From Akebia trifoliata (Eukaryota > Streptophyta > Magnoliopsida > Ranunculales > Lardizabalaceae), in assembly GCA_017979445.1 (NCBI GenBank), contig CM030719.1, positions 22,165,292 through 22,229,291 of the forward strand: 64,000 nucleotides of DNA, given 5' to 3'. Position 1 is the first letter of the stretch, and every line of letters starts with the position of its first letter. A program made the translations under genes and the position numbers. This document shows positions 46,500 to 58,713 of the stretch, piece after piece. The notes under the pieces are model-generated. The model worked only from the letters and a program-made list of their open reading frames with translations, was not told where the DNA came from and did not search any database.

Positions 46500-46920
46500 A
46501 CCTTGCAACACTTGTGCTACCCATTGACATAATATGCTTGGGTGTGAGATCATTCTCTAGAAGTCCAAAAAATGGAAATAAGTTTGTGCAGTTTTTTATA
46601 GTGTTTTAGGTATAAAACCAATTAGCCCATTGAATGAAAATCAAGAAACTTAAAATTTTCGTATCCAGAGATTTTTGTGGATCTGTCCAAGGAACTATAA
46701 TTGCTCATATAGATGAATTCAAATTCTTCAAATTCCTAATATCTGCTGGAATTGTCCGTGGAAAATCTTTGATCGCTCAATCGAATTTGATAAAAGTTTG
46801 TGTAGCTTTCAATGTCTGGAAGGATCAATTGTGATGCTTTATACACTACTAATTAACACTCCCCCTCAAGTTGGAGCATAGATATTATCTCTAAAAATCA
46901 TATTAAATTGTTGATTGTTT
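46500..46920. mobile_element. Possible Copia end fragment
   Basis: ACTCCCCCTCAAGTTGGAGC (46858-46877) is a phrase I associate with plant Copia LTR regions. The surrounding sequence has no gene and no paired LTR was found here. Weak evidence. Confidence 0.3.
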
Positions 46921-47440
46921 GAGTTTGACGTTTGATTAGAGTGAGGGGGAATTAAGAAAGCGAGACGTAACTACCTGGGTACGTTGTTAAGCTACCGCTC
47001 AAAAATTCGGGATGGATTTAGGAAAAAGTCCCTATAGTTAAGTAATATTTGCTTTTTAATTATACATGTTACTCTTAATCCTTTTAACAAAATATTGAAA
47101 ACAATCAAGTTGCAAAGGAGTCCCTATGATCTGATACATCCCTCACGATTTTGGGAAATATATAAAATATCCCTCGCGTTTTCAAATCGATGCACCTTCT
47201 TGAGCTCAATGTAGTTTGGAACACTAACAAAAGATGAGTTGGATGGCCTCATTAAACCTCTAGCACAACACCTTAATTTTTATTTTTTCTCCCCAAAACT
47301 AGGTCATCTTCAAGCTCTTTAGGATTGAATGTTGAAGGTGCAAAAATCTTATTGTTGAAGATGAGGGTAAAAAATTATACCCTTGGTTTGAAGATGACAT
47401 ATTTTGGAGAGAAAATTCATAGTGCACCATACCCCAATGG
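46920..47440. repeat. Dispersed repeat shared with 52440-52960
   Basis: Both copies contain TTGTTAAGCTACCGCTCAAAAA, CCTCACGATTTTGG, TTTTCAAAT.GATGCACCTTCTTGA and ACTAACAAAAGATGA in the same order and orientation. Non-coding; function unknown. Confidence 0.7.
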
Positions 47441-48591
47441 TGTCCCAAAAGGATATGATATTTGGTAACTTTTGTGGTCTTTAACTCTGTAACCTAGTTG
47501 CATTATTGTAAAATCCTTAGTTTTAATTAAATTATACAATTGTCATTATTTATCTTTGGATAAGTCATTGATAATTCTGATATCAAAAAAGGTATCTTAG
47601 TGGGAAGAGCTGTATTAGGCATCGAAGAAAATAAGTGATTCCCTTATTAGCTATCTAACACCGGTCTCATCCCACTACTTTAATAGCAACCTTAATAATA
47701 GGTGATGACTTTCTCTGCTTTCTTTGGTCTTTTAGAATGTCTAGAACTGTACTTTATTGCATTACAGATAAATCCTTATTTTCAACGAGCATATCTAATT
47801 TCATTATTATATTAATTATTTGTCTAGCATTGGTCTTGTCTCTTTATTTGCTTTGCTTTGAGGGCCGCATGGACCATCCTACCCTATCACTTGTTACAGT
47901 AGTGAGTTGTCACTTTATGTGGAGGGCCATATAAAGATTTGAAGGTACGACTTGCGGAGAATACATAGTCATTCTTACCATCTCAGCTAATCCTTGGTGG
48001 GTTGCACTGGTCTTATCTCATTAATCATCAACGAAATTTATAAAAGATGCTGACTTTTTTGTGAACGGTAGAAGATGTTGACTTTGTATACTTTTCAAGT
48101 CCTTTGGGCAACTTTATCGCATTAATAAAAATAAAATAAAAAATCCTTACTTTCAACTAAGTTATATAATTTCCATTATTTCATTTGATTACTAAAATAT
48201 TATTAATATTTGTAATTAGATATATGTTGTTTTTATGAACTTTACCAGTCTTGATATAATGGACAAATGGAGTAACCAGAGATACCTAGGCCAAACAAGT
48301 TGCAATGGACACCTCAAGATACAATGATTTTGACATGGTATATTGAATATTTGAGATACCCCTTGACCTCGGTCTCATTTGGAAGATTAACAAAAAAATG
48401 ACTTATATGGGTAAAACTTTGAGTTTTCTCCCAAAAATCCATTATTCTTCAAGCTTTAGGGTAAATTATTTTTTTCTCTATTCAACTTTATCGTCAACCT
48501 CTCATAGATAAATCTCTTTTTTCTATTAAAAAATCTATCATTTCTTACTTCAGCAAAAATCCTAGCGTAAGGTTCAAGGCATCCCAATCTT

Positions 48592-48718
48592 CTTTTGTCT
48601 TATATTGGTCAAAAGTTTGGACTAGACTTATTTTTGGTGAGGATGATCTCCCCGGAGAGATCATCCTCACCAAAAATATGCTCATTCCGAAACTTTTGAC
48701 CCATATAAGACAAAACAA
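48592..48718. mobile_element. Fold-back hairpin element, copy in B
   Basis: Counterpart of 3129-3258, with TTTTGTCTTATATTGG arms and a cleaner central palindrome, GATGATCTCCCCGGAGAGATC. Confidence 0.8.
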
Positions 48719-50285
48719 TTTGGTTATGACGTGGAGTGCTCTTGGTAATAATTGGGGTGTCTATAACGCTATCCTAAATCCTAACTAGTTCTTGAGGTTT
48801 AAAGGTGATAAAATCTTATATTGATGAACACAAGGGTAAACTTTCTCATCCAAGGGATTGAAGCTGACACATTTTGGAGCAGAAAGTCAAGGGCATTTAC
48901 GTATATGAAAACAAAATCAATTAATGAATCAACCTATGGTCTTGAGAATGAAAGAATTGTGAGGGGAATGAAAAACTTCCTTATTCAAGGAAGAAAAAAA
49001 AAAAAAGCAATATTCGTAGGGTCTCGTTAAAGTGCAATAAATACACCTTGGGAATAAGCATTTAGGAGTATTTTGATAAAGTAAAAAAACAAAAAGATTT
49101 TTTTAGGGCATTTTTGGTATAAAATTCAATTTCTGAAATGTATTTATTGCAATCCAAGGGCACGCCCATATCCGTATTACTCGTCAAACAAGGAGGCTTG
49201 TCCCATTACTCTACTATCAACTCTGATAAAGAGTCATGCTGGAGTGACATCGAAATTGACATGGTTTCACACATTGCTGGGCAAAAAACCATAGATGATA
49301 TTAGTTCGTATCTCGATGAAATGCATCTATGGTTCCATACATACATGGATGACATCAATGTGTGAAACAATGTCAATTTCAATTTCAACATTTTCCCCGT
49401 GATAAAAGATGACGACTTTTGTTGTATTTGGAGTGTCAAAAGTCAAGTGCTCTACTTTATTGCATTATAAAAAGAGAGTTACCATTGTCATGCCAACTTT
49501 TAATAATGCCACACCAACTCTATGCAATTCTTTGGTGAGTTACATGGGAATTGGTGTGGTATTGTTACATTTTGGTGTTGCAATAGCAACTCTATAAAAT
49601 AAAATCCCTACTTTTCTAACACCTAAGGCAATCAGGTTGCAATGGACTCCCCAAGATATGGTGTTCACGATTATGGCGAATATTTGAGATACCCTTTTTT
49701 TTTCAAAGTTAAGAAATACCCTTGGATCTCAATCTACTTTGGAAGACTAAAAGAATGACTTAAATGGGCAAAACCGTTTGATTATTCTCCAACAAAGCCA
49801 TTATTCTTTGAGCTCTTTCAACCTTTAGTTTAAAATATTTTTAAAACAAGTCCAGGCTAAAATAATCAATGTGGGTGGTTGCTTAAGCATAAATCAGAAA
49901 AGGAAGCACTGTGAGTTGTGACTGATTACATTAACTTGGAAACATTTTATTAATAATTTGCTAATAATGGTATAGTTATACCTTTGAGTCATGAAAATTA
50001 AGATGTAAGAAATTCTAGTGTTGATATCACATTTCAGTGATGGTATTATCACATTTTAATCTTTTACAAAACAATTTTGACTAAGATCTTAGGTTTCTCC
50101 CCCCCACCCCCCCACACACAGAAACACACACACACACACACATATCATTTTATGACTTGCAGAAGTTTTTTTGCCCTAAAATACTGCACAATATTTTAAC
50201 ATTTTTTTAAGTGGCTCTATAATGATTCACATGACCCTACTTTGCAATGTTGCAACTAAGCACCCGCAAATAACAAGCACCCAAT

Positions 50286-50466
50286 TTGTAGGTGAAGGTG
50301 CACTTAGCTAAGTGGTAAAGGCTTGGCAAGAGTTAATCTCATGACTTAGTTTCAAACCCTGTTGAACCCACTTTTACCCTCATTAACCACTAAACCCTTG
50401 CTTGCCTAGCAAAAAAAGATTTGTAGGCCAACCAAGTAGGGTTAATACTTTTTTTTAGAAAAAATA
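50286..50466 (+). mobile_element. tRNA-derived SINE, B upstream copy
   Basis: Starts GTAGGTGAAGGTGCACTTAG. The A-box-like TAGCTAAGTGG is followed by the B-box-like GTTTCAAACCC about 45 bp later. The body ends AGTAGGGTTAATAC before a T/A-rich tail. Copy A has only a truncated stub of this sequence near 5155-5215. Confidence 0.6.
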
Positions 50467-50579
50467 TATATTTGAAACTTTTAACCCCATATAAGACAAA
50501 AACCATGATCACAGATTTTGTCACAAGTATTGTCCCATGAACTTTCCCCAAAAGTGAAAGTGAAATACTAACAAGTAAT

Positions 50580-51190
50580 TTAACTATAAGGTGAAGGAAA
50601 AATGAAAGATTCTCTGATCAACTAGAACCTAACAGTTACTCTCCTGCCTACCTTACTATCCTTATTGAACTGACCTCTTGATTGTAGATTCAAAGATGGA
50701 ATTTCCCGACCTGAAAGAAAAAGTGATTAAATTCTCAATTTGCATAAACAACTAAATTGCTTTCAAAAAACATGAATTAGTATGGACCAGCACAGTCTCA
50801 GGGGTGTTGCAGTGCCTGTCCTTGGGTTTTTTACTTAGTTAGCTGAGTCAAATATATATATATTTGAATCGAGCTGCGAAAAGATTCATGCATGGTTTCT
50901 TCTAAAGAATTTTGATGCTTATGTCCTTAGTATAATTTGTCTATAAATATTGAAGTTTTTAACTATTGAGAAAGATAAATAGACTAAATTGGATTTATCA
51001 ATATTTTTTCTTGGTTATCTTTATATCTTCTCCACATCAAGGCCAACAACTACTTGTTACATTACCTGAAAAGTCCATATCAAATATTTTGAATTATTCT
51101 TAGAGAAATTTGATTTGAAGATAATAAATATTTCAAAACTTAGACGCATTTTCATGTGTAAAAAGAAAGGTCATTTTGCTCTGTTTTACT
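50580..51190. other. Relic of a third RLP 3' flank
   Basis: Matches 12110-12752 downstream of RLP gene A in order: GCCTACCTTACTAT, TTGAACTGACC, GATTCAAA..TGGAATTTCCC, TTTTTTCTTGGTTATCTTTATAT, GACGCATTTTCATG. No RLP coding sequence precedes it; instead there is a SINE. It lies upstream of gene B, where copy A has nothing equivalent. Best read as the tail of a lost RLP copy. Confidence 0.7.
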
Positions 51191-51589
51191 CCGTATGGGA
51201 AGTTTTTTATCTCATAATTTCAAACATTGAGATCTCTTAAAATACATGTTTAGAATCTAATGTGTTCGATGTCCCCAACCACACCGATGCGGCTTAACCA
51301 TTCTTATCAACATTATTTTTTTCTTGGCATCTTCGATTAGTTTGGTACTTACTCTTATGGACTATTGTTTTTTTTTTTTTGTTGCCCATCACTAATTACA
51401 TTGGGTAATCATTCGATTTAAGCACAGAACCTGGTTGTTTTTTAAAATCCAATAAAAAATCATGGATTCCATTTCATGAACATTGTTCAACAACTCTCCA
51501 TCTTGGATTGGCCCTCTTGTGATATATCTTCCTCAAAAATGTCTCACCTGTTTGTGTCACTCTCTTTGAACCTTTCTAGCTTCTAATGC

Positions 51590-52039
51590 AAGTCAGTCTC
51601 ATTTCAAAAGCCTTTGATCATATTAAATCAATTAATCTCTTTATTGTTGAATTCAAATTGGAGTTTAGAATTTCTAAATATGTTGAATCAATCATATTCA
51701 AGATACGGATGTGTATTTCAGAAAGGATGCACTCATTAAGTTAATAGGTCACCTCAAATATGTTGCTAAGAAATCCGACACTGGCTAAAACACATTGTTC
51801 CTAAAGCATAGAAAATAGACATTGTGTCATTTATGGAAATCTTATGTTTGTTCATTTTTGGTTTTACTTATTCAGATATGGAAACTTGGAATCTTTTAAG
51901 TCTCAAAAAACTACAAAATTGTATTAATTGTGCACCAAAACATCTCAATGGTGTCTATATCACTTGGCATTATGGGTCTAGCAAGCCGGGCAACTTTGCC
52001 AATTCCCTTTTATTTAACGGTGTCATGGTTTTAAAGTAG
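51590..52039 (+). other. Unrecognised conserved segment, B counterpart of 5398-5834
   Basis: A 71-codon frame at 51824-52039 is open as in copy A. The preceding frame is disrupted by an extra AATCAATCATATTCAAGATA. No recognisable domain. Coding status doubtful. Confidence 0.2.
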
Positions 52040-52127
52040 AAACTCATCGTCAAAAAAAAATTAGTCTCTTTGTCTATAGACTTCTAGGTTCATTTGACAT
52101 AGATATCGTTCGAAACCTACATAGATC

Positions 52128-53190
52128 CTAATTTATTTATAAAGTTTTCACAACTTTGTGGGTCATATGATCCCTGAAACTAATCACTATTGAAAATTCC
52201 TTGAAGTGCCTTTGAATTCCTAGAGTTCAAAACAATAGCTTGCTCTTTATGTTCTACTAAATGTTTTTCCTCATATTTTGAGACCATTGCTAGTACTTCT
52301 CAATTGCTAGTGTTAAGCCAATCATCTAGAGACTAATAATTGGAAGAAATTCCCCGCGGAGATCGATGGATCAAATCATCAATCTCAACAATTTTAAGAA
52401 TTGATCTCAACAACTCGAATTGTTGATCTCGACAATTTGTGGTTTAAAGTTTGACAGAGGTCAAGGGGTGTTAAGAAAGAATGATTTTACAAACTGGGTT
52501 GTTAAGCTACCGCTCAAAAAGTCAGGATTTGAAATATCCCCTCACGATTTTGGCAAACATTTGAAATACCTCTTGTGTTTTCAAATTGATGCACCTTCTT
52601 GACCTCAATTTATTTCGAAGACTAACAAAAGATGAATTGGATGGCCTCATCTTCATCCTCTAGCCAAAAACCCTTAATGTTTTTCCTAAAGCTCGGTCAT
52701 CTTCAAGCTCTTCAACCTACGTGGTATATTATCTTTTGCCTCTTCAACCTCGTTTTCAACTCTTTGTAGAAAATCCTCATTTTTTTACCCCAAAATTGTC
52801 GCCTTTCATTTCTAATTATCTCAAAAATCCAATTTGTTCTTAATGATTGAAGGTTGAAGGTGACAAATCTTATGGTTGAAGAAAAGGGTAAAAAATTCTA
52901 CCCCTTGGGTTGAAGATGACAGAGTTTGAAGAGAGTAAGTCAATGAGTTTTTAGTTAAAGCTTGAAAGATGAAGGTATTTAGGTCATTTTCCAATAATTT
53001 CTCAAGAAAAGACCTAGGTCAAAGGGTATGTCATCAATTTGAAAATAGAGCTAGCTCTATTTGAGATGAGTGCTCAAAATTAAATATGATAACAAAATTA
53101 AAGATTAAATATGATAACAAAATTAAAGACTAAATATGTTGGGTATGCAACTTCAAAACATACTTAAGAGTATAACATAAGGCTAAAATA
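52128..53190. repeat. B-specific insert with dispersed repeat, no gene
   Basis: Copy A passes directly from ACCTACATAG to GTCCAGTTGTGTATG where B has 1.39 kb. 52440-52960 is a copy of 46920-47440. Near 53075-53145 is a threefold repeat of TAAATATGATAACAAAATTAA. Confidence 0.7.
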
Positions 53191-53191
53191 T

Positions 53192-53490
53192 ACTCACCGG
53201 GGGTTAGCTGAGATGGTAAGAAGCAGCTGGGTGTGCTCCCAAGGTCGTGAATTTGAATCTCTATATGCCCCTCCACCAAAAAGGTAGCTACTTAATGGCT
53301 TCTCGTGACAAGTGGGATGGTGCGTGCAGTATGGGGATTAGTCCTGTTGGATAAGGTTGGCCTTTGGGTCGGGTAAACCCCAATCGACCAATGGCTGGCC
53401 CCCTACCATAGGGATCACCTTGATGGCGATTGTGTTGTTGTAAATGAGTGTTTTCAATGTGCTCATTCACATATATGACCTTTTTTTTTT
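53192..53490 (+). mobile_element. tRNA-derived SINE (Au-like), about 290 bp
   Basis: Begins GGGGGTTAGCTGAGATGG (A box TAGCTGAGATGG), then AAGGTCGTGAATTTGAATC (B box), then a unique body ending TTGTTGTTGTAAATGAG before a T-rich tail. A pol III promoter plus a TTGTTGTTGTAA end recalls plant Au-type SINEs, from memory. It is not a tRNA gene: there is no cloverleaf continuation after the B box. Present only in copy B. Confidence 0.6.
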
Positions 53491-54249
53491 GTTTTCCTCT
53501 GATTAAATCTGAACTTGGAATAAGTCCAGTTGTGTATGTCTCATTTCCTACTTTTTTGTTCTATTTAGATGCAAACCTTAAAAGAGTGCATTTGTTTTGA
53601 TTTTTGAATTTTTATTTATTTTTGTAATTTTTTTTACACCATCATTCTTTGCTTTAGGTACTATTATGCATTTGTTTCTTAATTATTTGTAGTCAAACAA
53701 AATGGTGTGTAAAACATCTTGATTATTGTAAGATGCATAGTTTCAATTAAATTATGTAAATGTAACTATTTTTTTTAATTTTTTGGGGATAAGACATTAA
53801 TTGATAATACAGAAAAAAAAAAATATCCCTTCTTAAGAATAACTATATTAGTTGTTAAGAAAATAAATAATACAAAAATCACTTGTCCAACATGAGCCTT
53901 GCCATCCAATGACGACCCTAAAGGAAGATGGTGATTTTTTATGCCTTTCGTAATCTTTACAATGTCAAGTAAACTCTTTTACTGTTTTACTGCAATAATG
54001 TAAAATAATCCGCTTATTAATTGTGCACTATGGGTTTTGCCAAGCCCCAATGGCGACCATAAAATAAGATGAATTTTTGTAATTTTTGTAGTCTTTTAAC
54101 TCCATAGTCTTATTCCATTATTGTAAAGTCTGTAATTTAAATAAATTACACAATTGTAATTAATTTTTTTTTTTTTAGATAACTCATTATTAATTCTGAC
54201 ATAAAAAAGGCATATTAGTGAGAAGAGCTATTTTAGGCATGGAAGAAAA

Positions 54250-54403
54250 TTAGCAATACCCTTAGTACTTATCCAACACCGGTCTCATCCCATTACTTTG
54301 ATAGCAACCATGATAGTCAAACAAAATTAGCAATATCCTTATTACTTATCCAACACCGGTCTCATCCCATTACTTTAATAGCAATCATGATAGTCAAACG
54401 TAA
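54250..54403. repeat. 77-bp tandem duplication in the promoter of RLP gene B
   Basis: TTAGCAATA occurs at 54250 and 54327, and the whole stretch to ATGATAGTCAAAC is repeated. It doubles a W-box core (AGTCAA at 54315-54320 and 54392-54397). Copy A has one W-box. Confidence 0.85.
54392..54397 (-). promoter_or_regulatory. W-box in the promoter of RLP gene B
   Basis: AGTCAA, reverse complement of TTGACT, about 100 bp before the ATG, with a duplicate at 54315-54320. Role inferred from consensus and from conservation with copy A. Confidence 0.4.
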
Positions 54404-54452
54404 GAGGCACTTTGTGCTCCCTTTCTTCCATGCAATAATAATGTATTCGTAT

Positions 54453-54460
54453 TATAAATA
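54453..54460 (+). promoter_or_regulatory. TATA box of RLP gene B
   Basis: TATAAATA, 45 bp before the start codon, within a block conserved with copy A. Confidence 0.6.
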
Positions 54461-54497
54461 TAATATGGTTTTTGAGAGATAGTCATTCAAGTCAGTC

Positions 54498-56924
54498 ATG
54501 GCTATATCATTACATATGAAGAACAAAACTTTCTTCTTTGTCTTTCTGATGATCTCTTTTGCTTTTCTTCTTATAATACAACAAGAGACTACTTCAGCAT
54601 CAACAACAACATCATCATCATCATCAGCACAAGCTTTGCTCAAATGGAAACAAAGTTTGATCAATTCGACTGGATCTATTATGGATTCATGGTCTGATGT
54701 CACCAATCCTTGCAGTTGGACTGGAATTCAATGCAACAGCTACTTCGAGATCATCATTCAGATCGACCTCTTTAATCAGAGCCTGAATGGTACACTTGAT
54801 GAATTCGACTTCTCGGCCTTCCCCAATCTCACCTCCCTAGGCCTCGGTTACAACAGCTTGTTCGGAGAAATCCCAATTCAAATTGGGTCTCTTTCAAAAC
54901 TCACTTATCTTTATCTGGATCACAACTATTTCACAGCTGTGATCCCTTCTGAGATAGGAAATCTCTTCGATCTCCAAGACCTGTCGCTTGAGAACAATTA
55001 CTTATCTGGTGCGATCCCACATGAGCTTAGTAATTTACAAAAGTTACAATTGCTCTATCTTGACAGAAACCATCTAACGAATCCAGACCCGATTCAGTTT
55101 AAGAGCATGGCATCATTGACGGCACTGGGTCTCTTTGGTAACTCACTGGGAGATGAGGTTCCCCCATTCATCTTTCACTGCCCCAACTTAGTCTATATGG
55201 ACTTGTCTTCTAATCTTATAACAGGCCGTATTCCAGTGCAACTCTTTACTAATCTTAAGAACCTCCAAAACCTATACTTAAGTAATAATTCATTGGAGGG
55301 ACCGATTCCATCAGAAACCAAGTATCTTACCAAACTTCTATCCCTTGACTTGGGAATGAACAATCTCAATGGTAAGATACCCCCTGAAATTGGCCTTCTA
55401 ACTAACCTCACAATCCTTGATTTATCTAATAACCCGATTACTAGTGGGCCCATACCATCTTGGATAGGTAACCTTAGCATTCTTCAGTCCCTATTTCTCT
55501 CGAAGACAAGCTTGCATTCCAACATTCCCAATGAGCTTGGATTTTGCACCGACCTTCTGGATCTTGATCTCTCACTCAACAACCTTGATGGTCCTTTGCC
55601 TCTTTCCATGGTCTCTCTAGTTCAACTCCATTCCTTGCAACTCAATGACAATAATATTACAGGAATAATCCATCCTGAAATAGTCGGGCTTTTCCAAGAT
55701 CTCGAACTTTTATTCTTGTCTAATAATAGATTGTCAGGGAAGATACCTTCTGAGATTGGAAAGCTACAATATCTGCAATACTTAGATTTATCTGCGAACA
55801 ATCTAAGTGGGCAGATACCAGCCAAACTTGGTGGATGCAAAGACCTATTGTTCTTGAAACTCAGTGATAATGATTTAATTGGAAGAATTCCTAAATCATT
55901 TTGTAATTTGAGGAAATTGGAAATCTTTGAAGCCTCTCATAATCATTTGGAAGGACATTTGCCAAGATGTTTAGCTAATTGCAGAAGCCTACAAGTTCTA
56001 AATTTGGAAAATAATCTATTACGTGATTTATTTCCCTTTTGGCTTGAGGTATTGCCTTTGTTACATGTCCTTGTATTGAGATTCAACATGTTCTATGGTC
56101 CTATAGAACATCCTCGATCCGATTATGGTTTTCAAATGTTGCATGTCATAGATATTTCTTCCAATAGATTTACAGGTCCTTTGCCGACAAAATACTTTCA
56201 AAGCTGGACAGCAATGATGATGGTGGTAGGGAATAAGTCCCACTTGGAGTATGTTGAAGATTATTGGTATTATCATATCTCAGTGACTCTCTCGTACAAA
56301 GGACAAGACAGAATACTAGAGAAAATCTTGACCACCTTTGCCACACTAGATCTCTGCGACAACCGATTCGAAGGTGAAATTCCAGAAGTGATAGGAGATC
56401 TTAAATCTCTTATTCTACTAAATTTGTCTCGCAATGACCTCACTGATTACATTCCATCATCGCTAGGGAGTTTGACACAACTTGAGTCATTGGATCTCTC
56501 TCAAAATAAACTTTCAGGGGAGATTCCTCAGCAATTGATTTTTCTTAATTTCCTTTCCGTGTTGAACGTTACACAAAACCATCTTGAAGGAAGCATTCCA
56601 CGAGGCAAACAATTTGATACATTTTCAAATGATTCTTATGAAGGTAATCCACGATTATGTGGTTTTCCATTGTCAAGGACATGCATAGGTGTCAATGCGA
56701 TGCCGCCAAAAACAATGATCCAAGAACTCAAGAACTCAAGTGTATTTGATTGGAAAATATTTATGTTGATAGGATATGGATGCGGAGTGGTAATTGGTGT
56801 TGCAACTGGATATACTATTTTTTGGAAGGAAAATGGATGGCTCACAAGGACTTTTGAAGGGGCAATATGCAGGCAAGGCAAAAGATTCATGAGGATTTGT
56901 AGACTCCATGCAAATGGAAGATGA
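54498..56924 (+). CDS. LRR receptor-like protein B (no kinase), 808 aa
   Basis: Paralogue of the gene at 9070-11589 and very similar throughout. Hydrophobic signal segment (about 10-27), shorter Ser run, LRRNT with CSWTGIQC, about two dozen LRRs, island loop with YFQSW and SYKG, C-cap ending NPRLCGFPLSRTC, transmembrane helix 754-776 (GYGCGVVIGVATGY) and a 32-residue basic tail. Single exon, no internal stop. Compared with A it lacks one 24-residue LRR (junction near 55335) and differs at many solvent-side LRR positions and in the island, while the last 120 residues are nearly unchanged. By family knowledge it would be a cell-surface receptor needing a partner kinase; the ligand is unknown. 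The start matches the first Met after the TATA box. Confidence 0.93.
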   Translation: MAISLHMKNKTFFFVFLMISFAFLLIIQQETTSASTTTSSSSSAQALLKWKQSLINSTGSIMDSWSDVTNPCSWTGIQCNSYFEIIIQIDLFNQSLNGTLDEFDFSAFPNLTSLGLGYNSLFGEIPIQIGSLSKLTYLYLDHNYFTAVIPSEIGNLFDLQDLSLENNYLSGAIPHELSNLQKLQLLYLDRNHLTNPDPIQFKSMASLTALGLFGNSLGDEVPPFIFHCPNLVYMDLSSNLITGRIPVQLFTNLKNLQNLYLSNNSLEGPIPSETKYLTKLLSLDLGMNNLNGKIPPEIGLLTNLTILDLSNNPITSGPIPSWIGNLSILQSLFLSKTSLHSNIPNELGFCTDLLDLDLSLNNLDGPLPLSMVSLVQLHSLQLNDNNITGIIHPEIVGLFQDLELLFLSNNRLSGKIPSEIGKLQYLQYLDLSANNLSGQIPAKLGGCKDLLFLKLSDNDLIGRIPKSFCNLRKLEIFEASHNHLEGHLPRCLANCRSLQVLNLENNLLRDLFPFWLEVLPLLHVLVLRFNMFYGPIEHPRSDYGFQMLHVIDISSNRFTGPLPTKYFQSWTAMMMVVGNKSHLEYVEDYWYYHISVTLSYKGQDRILEKILTTFATLDLCDNRFEGEIPEVIGDLKSLILLNLSRNDLTDYIPSSLGSLTQLESLDLSQNKLSGEIPQQLIFLNFLSVLNVTQNHLEGSIPRGKQFDTFSNDSYEGNPRLCGFPLSRTCIGVNAMPPKTMIQELKNSSVFDWKIFMLIGYGCGVVIGVATGYTIFWKENGWLTRTFEGAICRQGKRFMRICRLHANGR

Positions 56925-57021
56925 AGAAAGCAAGTAAAAAAAAACTGTTGTGCAAATGAACATTTCTGTCTACTTTTATTTGAAGTTTTTTCATAAGATG
57001 TAGTAATCGGTTACATTTGTT

Positions 57022-57027
57022 AATAAA
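57022..57027 (+). terminator. Polyadenylation signal of RLP gene B
   Basis: AATAAA about 100 bp after the stop codon, same context as in copy A. Confidence 0.5.
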
Positions 57028-57059
57028 ATAAGTTGTCTCTTTGACTCTAATTAATCTTA

Positions 57060-57957
57060 CTAATAAAAAAATAGAAAATCATATCGTGAGCTTGACTGGA
57101 AGTCATTAGAAACTCTGTATCTGTAGTATAATCCAGCCCTACACAACAAAAACAGAGTTACTGCTTGCAACAATGAAATGTTTGTTTGATTTGAAAGTTA
57201 GAACATGAAAAAAAAAGAAGTTTTAATTAGTTTGTTTGATTTGAAAAACAGCAACTCTAGCTTATCTTAAGCTATCATGTCTATAATTTGTGGAAGCCCA
57301 TAATAATGAATTACTTAGATGTGAAATGCTAGCGAGTAATTTAGAGATACAAGGTGAAGAAGACAAGGAAAGTTTCTCTAATGTATGAGAGCCTAAAAGC
57401 TAACCCTCCTACCTATCTTACTTTCCTTACTAAACTGACCTTCGATTGTAGATTCAAATGTGGAATTTCCCTACCTGAAAAAATGATGGAATTTACAATC
57501 TGCTTAGACAACATTTTTTTTGTTTTTCAAACAAACATGGGGTAGTATGTACCTTGGATTTTCTTAGGGGCGATGCAACAACTGTTGGTCCATCAGAGTG
57601 CGTTTTAGCTTGGGCCATTTATTGGGCTACAATGAGCTTATAGTTGGACGTTTCAAGCTCTACAAAGCCCCTCAAGGGGGCACACCGAAGCAAGGGGGAA
57701 AATGAGCATTGGTTCCATAACCTTTAGAAAGTGTCAATCTCTTTCAACCTTTAGAAAGATATTGAGTAGAACCAATAAAAAATTCTACAAAAAAAAAAAA
57801 AAAAATACCAATCTGTTGTTGTTTTCTACCACAACCAACCATGGACTCTATCTTTAAGAAACTTGAATAAGTGTTAACTAAATAGAGACCATTTTAAAGG
57901 ACAGCTTTGATTTGAGCTTAGCTTACGTTCTTCTCTTCTTTCTTTTTATTATGTATC
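57060..57957. other. 3' flank of RLP gene B, no gene seen
   Basis: To 57725 it matches the flank of gene A. 57726-57957 does not match A or the 50580 relic, so sequence was exchanged here just before the LTR-like block. Includes a run of about 17 A near 57790. Confidence 0.6.
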
Positions 57958-58713
57958 TTGTAATACCCTAGATTTTTTAACACGTATCTTGCGAAAATCC
58001 GTAGGTCAATCTATAGGAAAAAACTTCTTGAATTGGAATTTGACAAAAACAATTACACCATTGGACCCCCAATGAAAAATTAATCAAAATAGACTGTAAG
58101 TTTGCGAAAATCGGAGCACTGGATAATTAGACTCTTAACATAAATTCAGTAATGACCGTTACAACCTTTTAACATTATAAATATTAAAACCCATAGAAAT
58201 TTATAGAATTCTCCACTATTAACACGTTCTATCTTCTAAAAAACTTTAGAAAAACTGTAGCCTCCGAGAAAATTCCGCTCGAATTTTCGAACACCTAGAA
58301 ACCCACAGGATTCGTCGTAATAGAAGAAGTTGTTTGTCTTGTTGTTAGCTTCGAAAGAATAAGTAAAGTTAGGACTTTTGACCCCTCCGAAGAGGAAAAC
58401 TTAAGATTTTGACTCAAGATTTCTACGTTCTTCAAGGTTGCTCACCTAGGTTTGACGTAGGGATCCTCTAAACCTTCTTAATAGTTATAGAAGTTTTATG
58501 GGCGTAGTTTTTGAATTACAATCCTATTACTTGTATGTTAAATTAGGTAAAGTTAGCATCTTTTTGAAATCCATACTCGGTATAATTGTTTAGTATTTTT
58601 CCTCACGTATCGATCATGTTTCTATAAAATTTTCCACCTTTCAATTTCTATCGAACAAATTTATTTTCATGAAAACGAAATCTAACCAGACCATTACAAT
58701 TAGATGGTTGTTA
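57958..58713 (+). mobile_element. Solo-LTR-like block, copy B
   Basis: Counterpart of 12753-13512, starting TGTAATACCCTAGATTTTTT and ending near GATGGTTGTTAGA. 58714-59289 is shared with A and holds nothing recognisable. Confidence 0.4.

Noticed and set aside
53192..53265. tRNA gene at the A/B-box sequence
   Set aside because: The cloverleaf arms do not pair and the sequence continues into a SINE body.
53288..53470. 60-codon minus-strand frame with GDPYGRGPAIGRLG
   Set aside because: It is the antisense of the SINE body.
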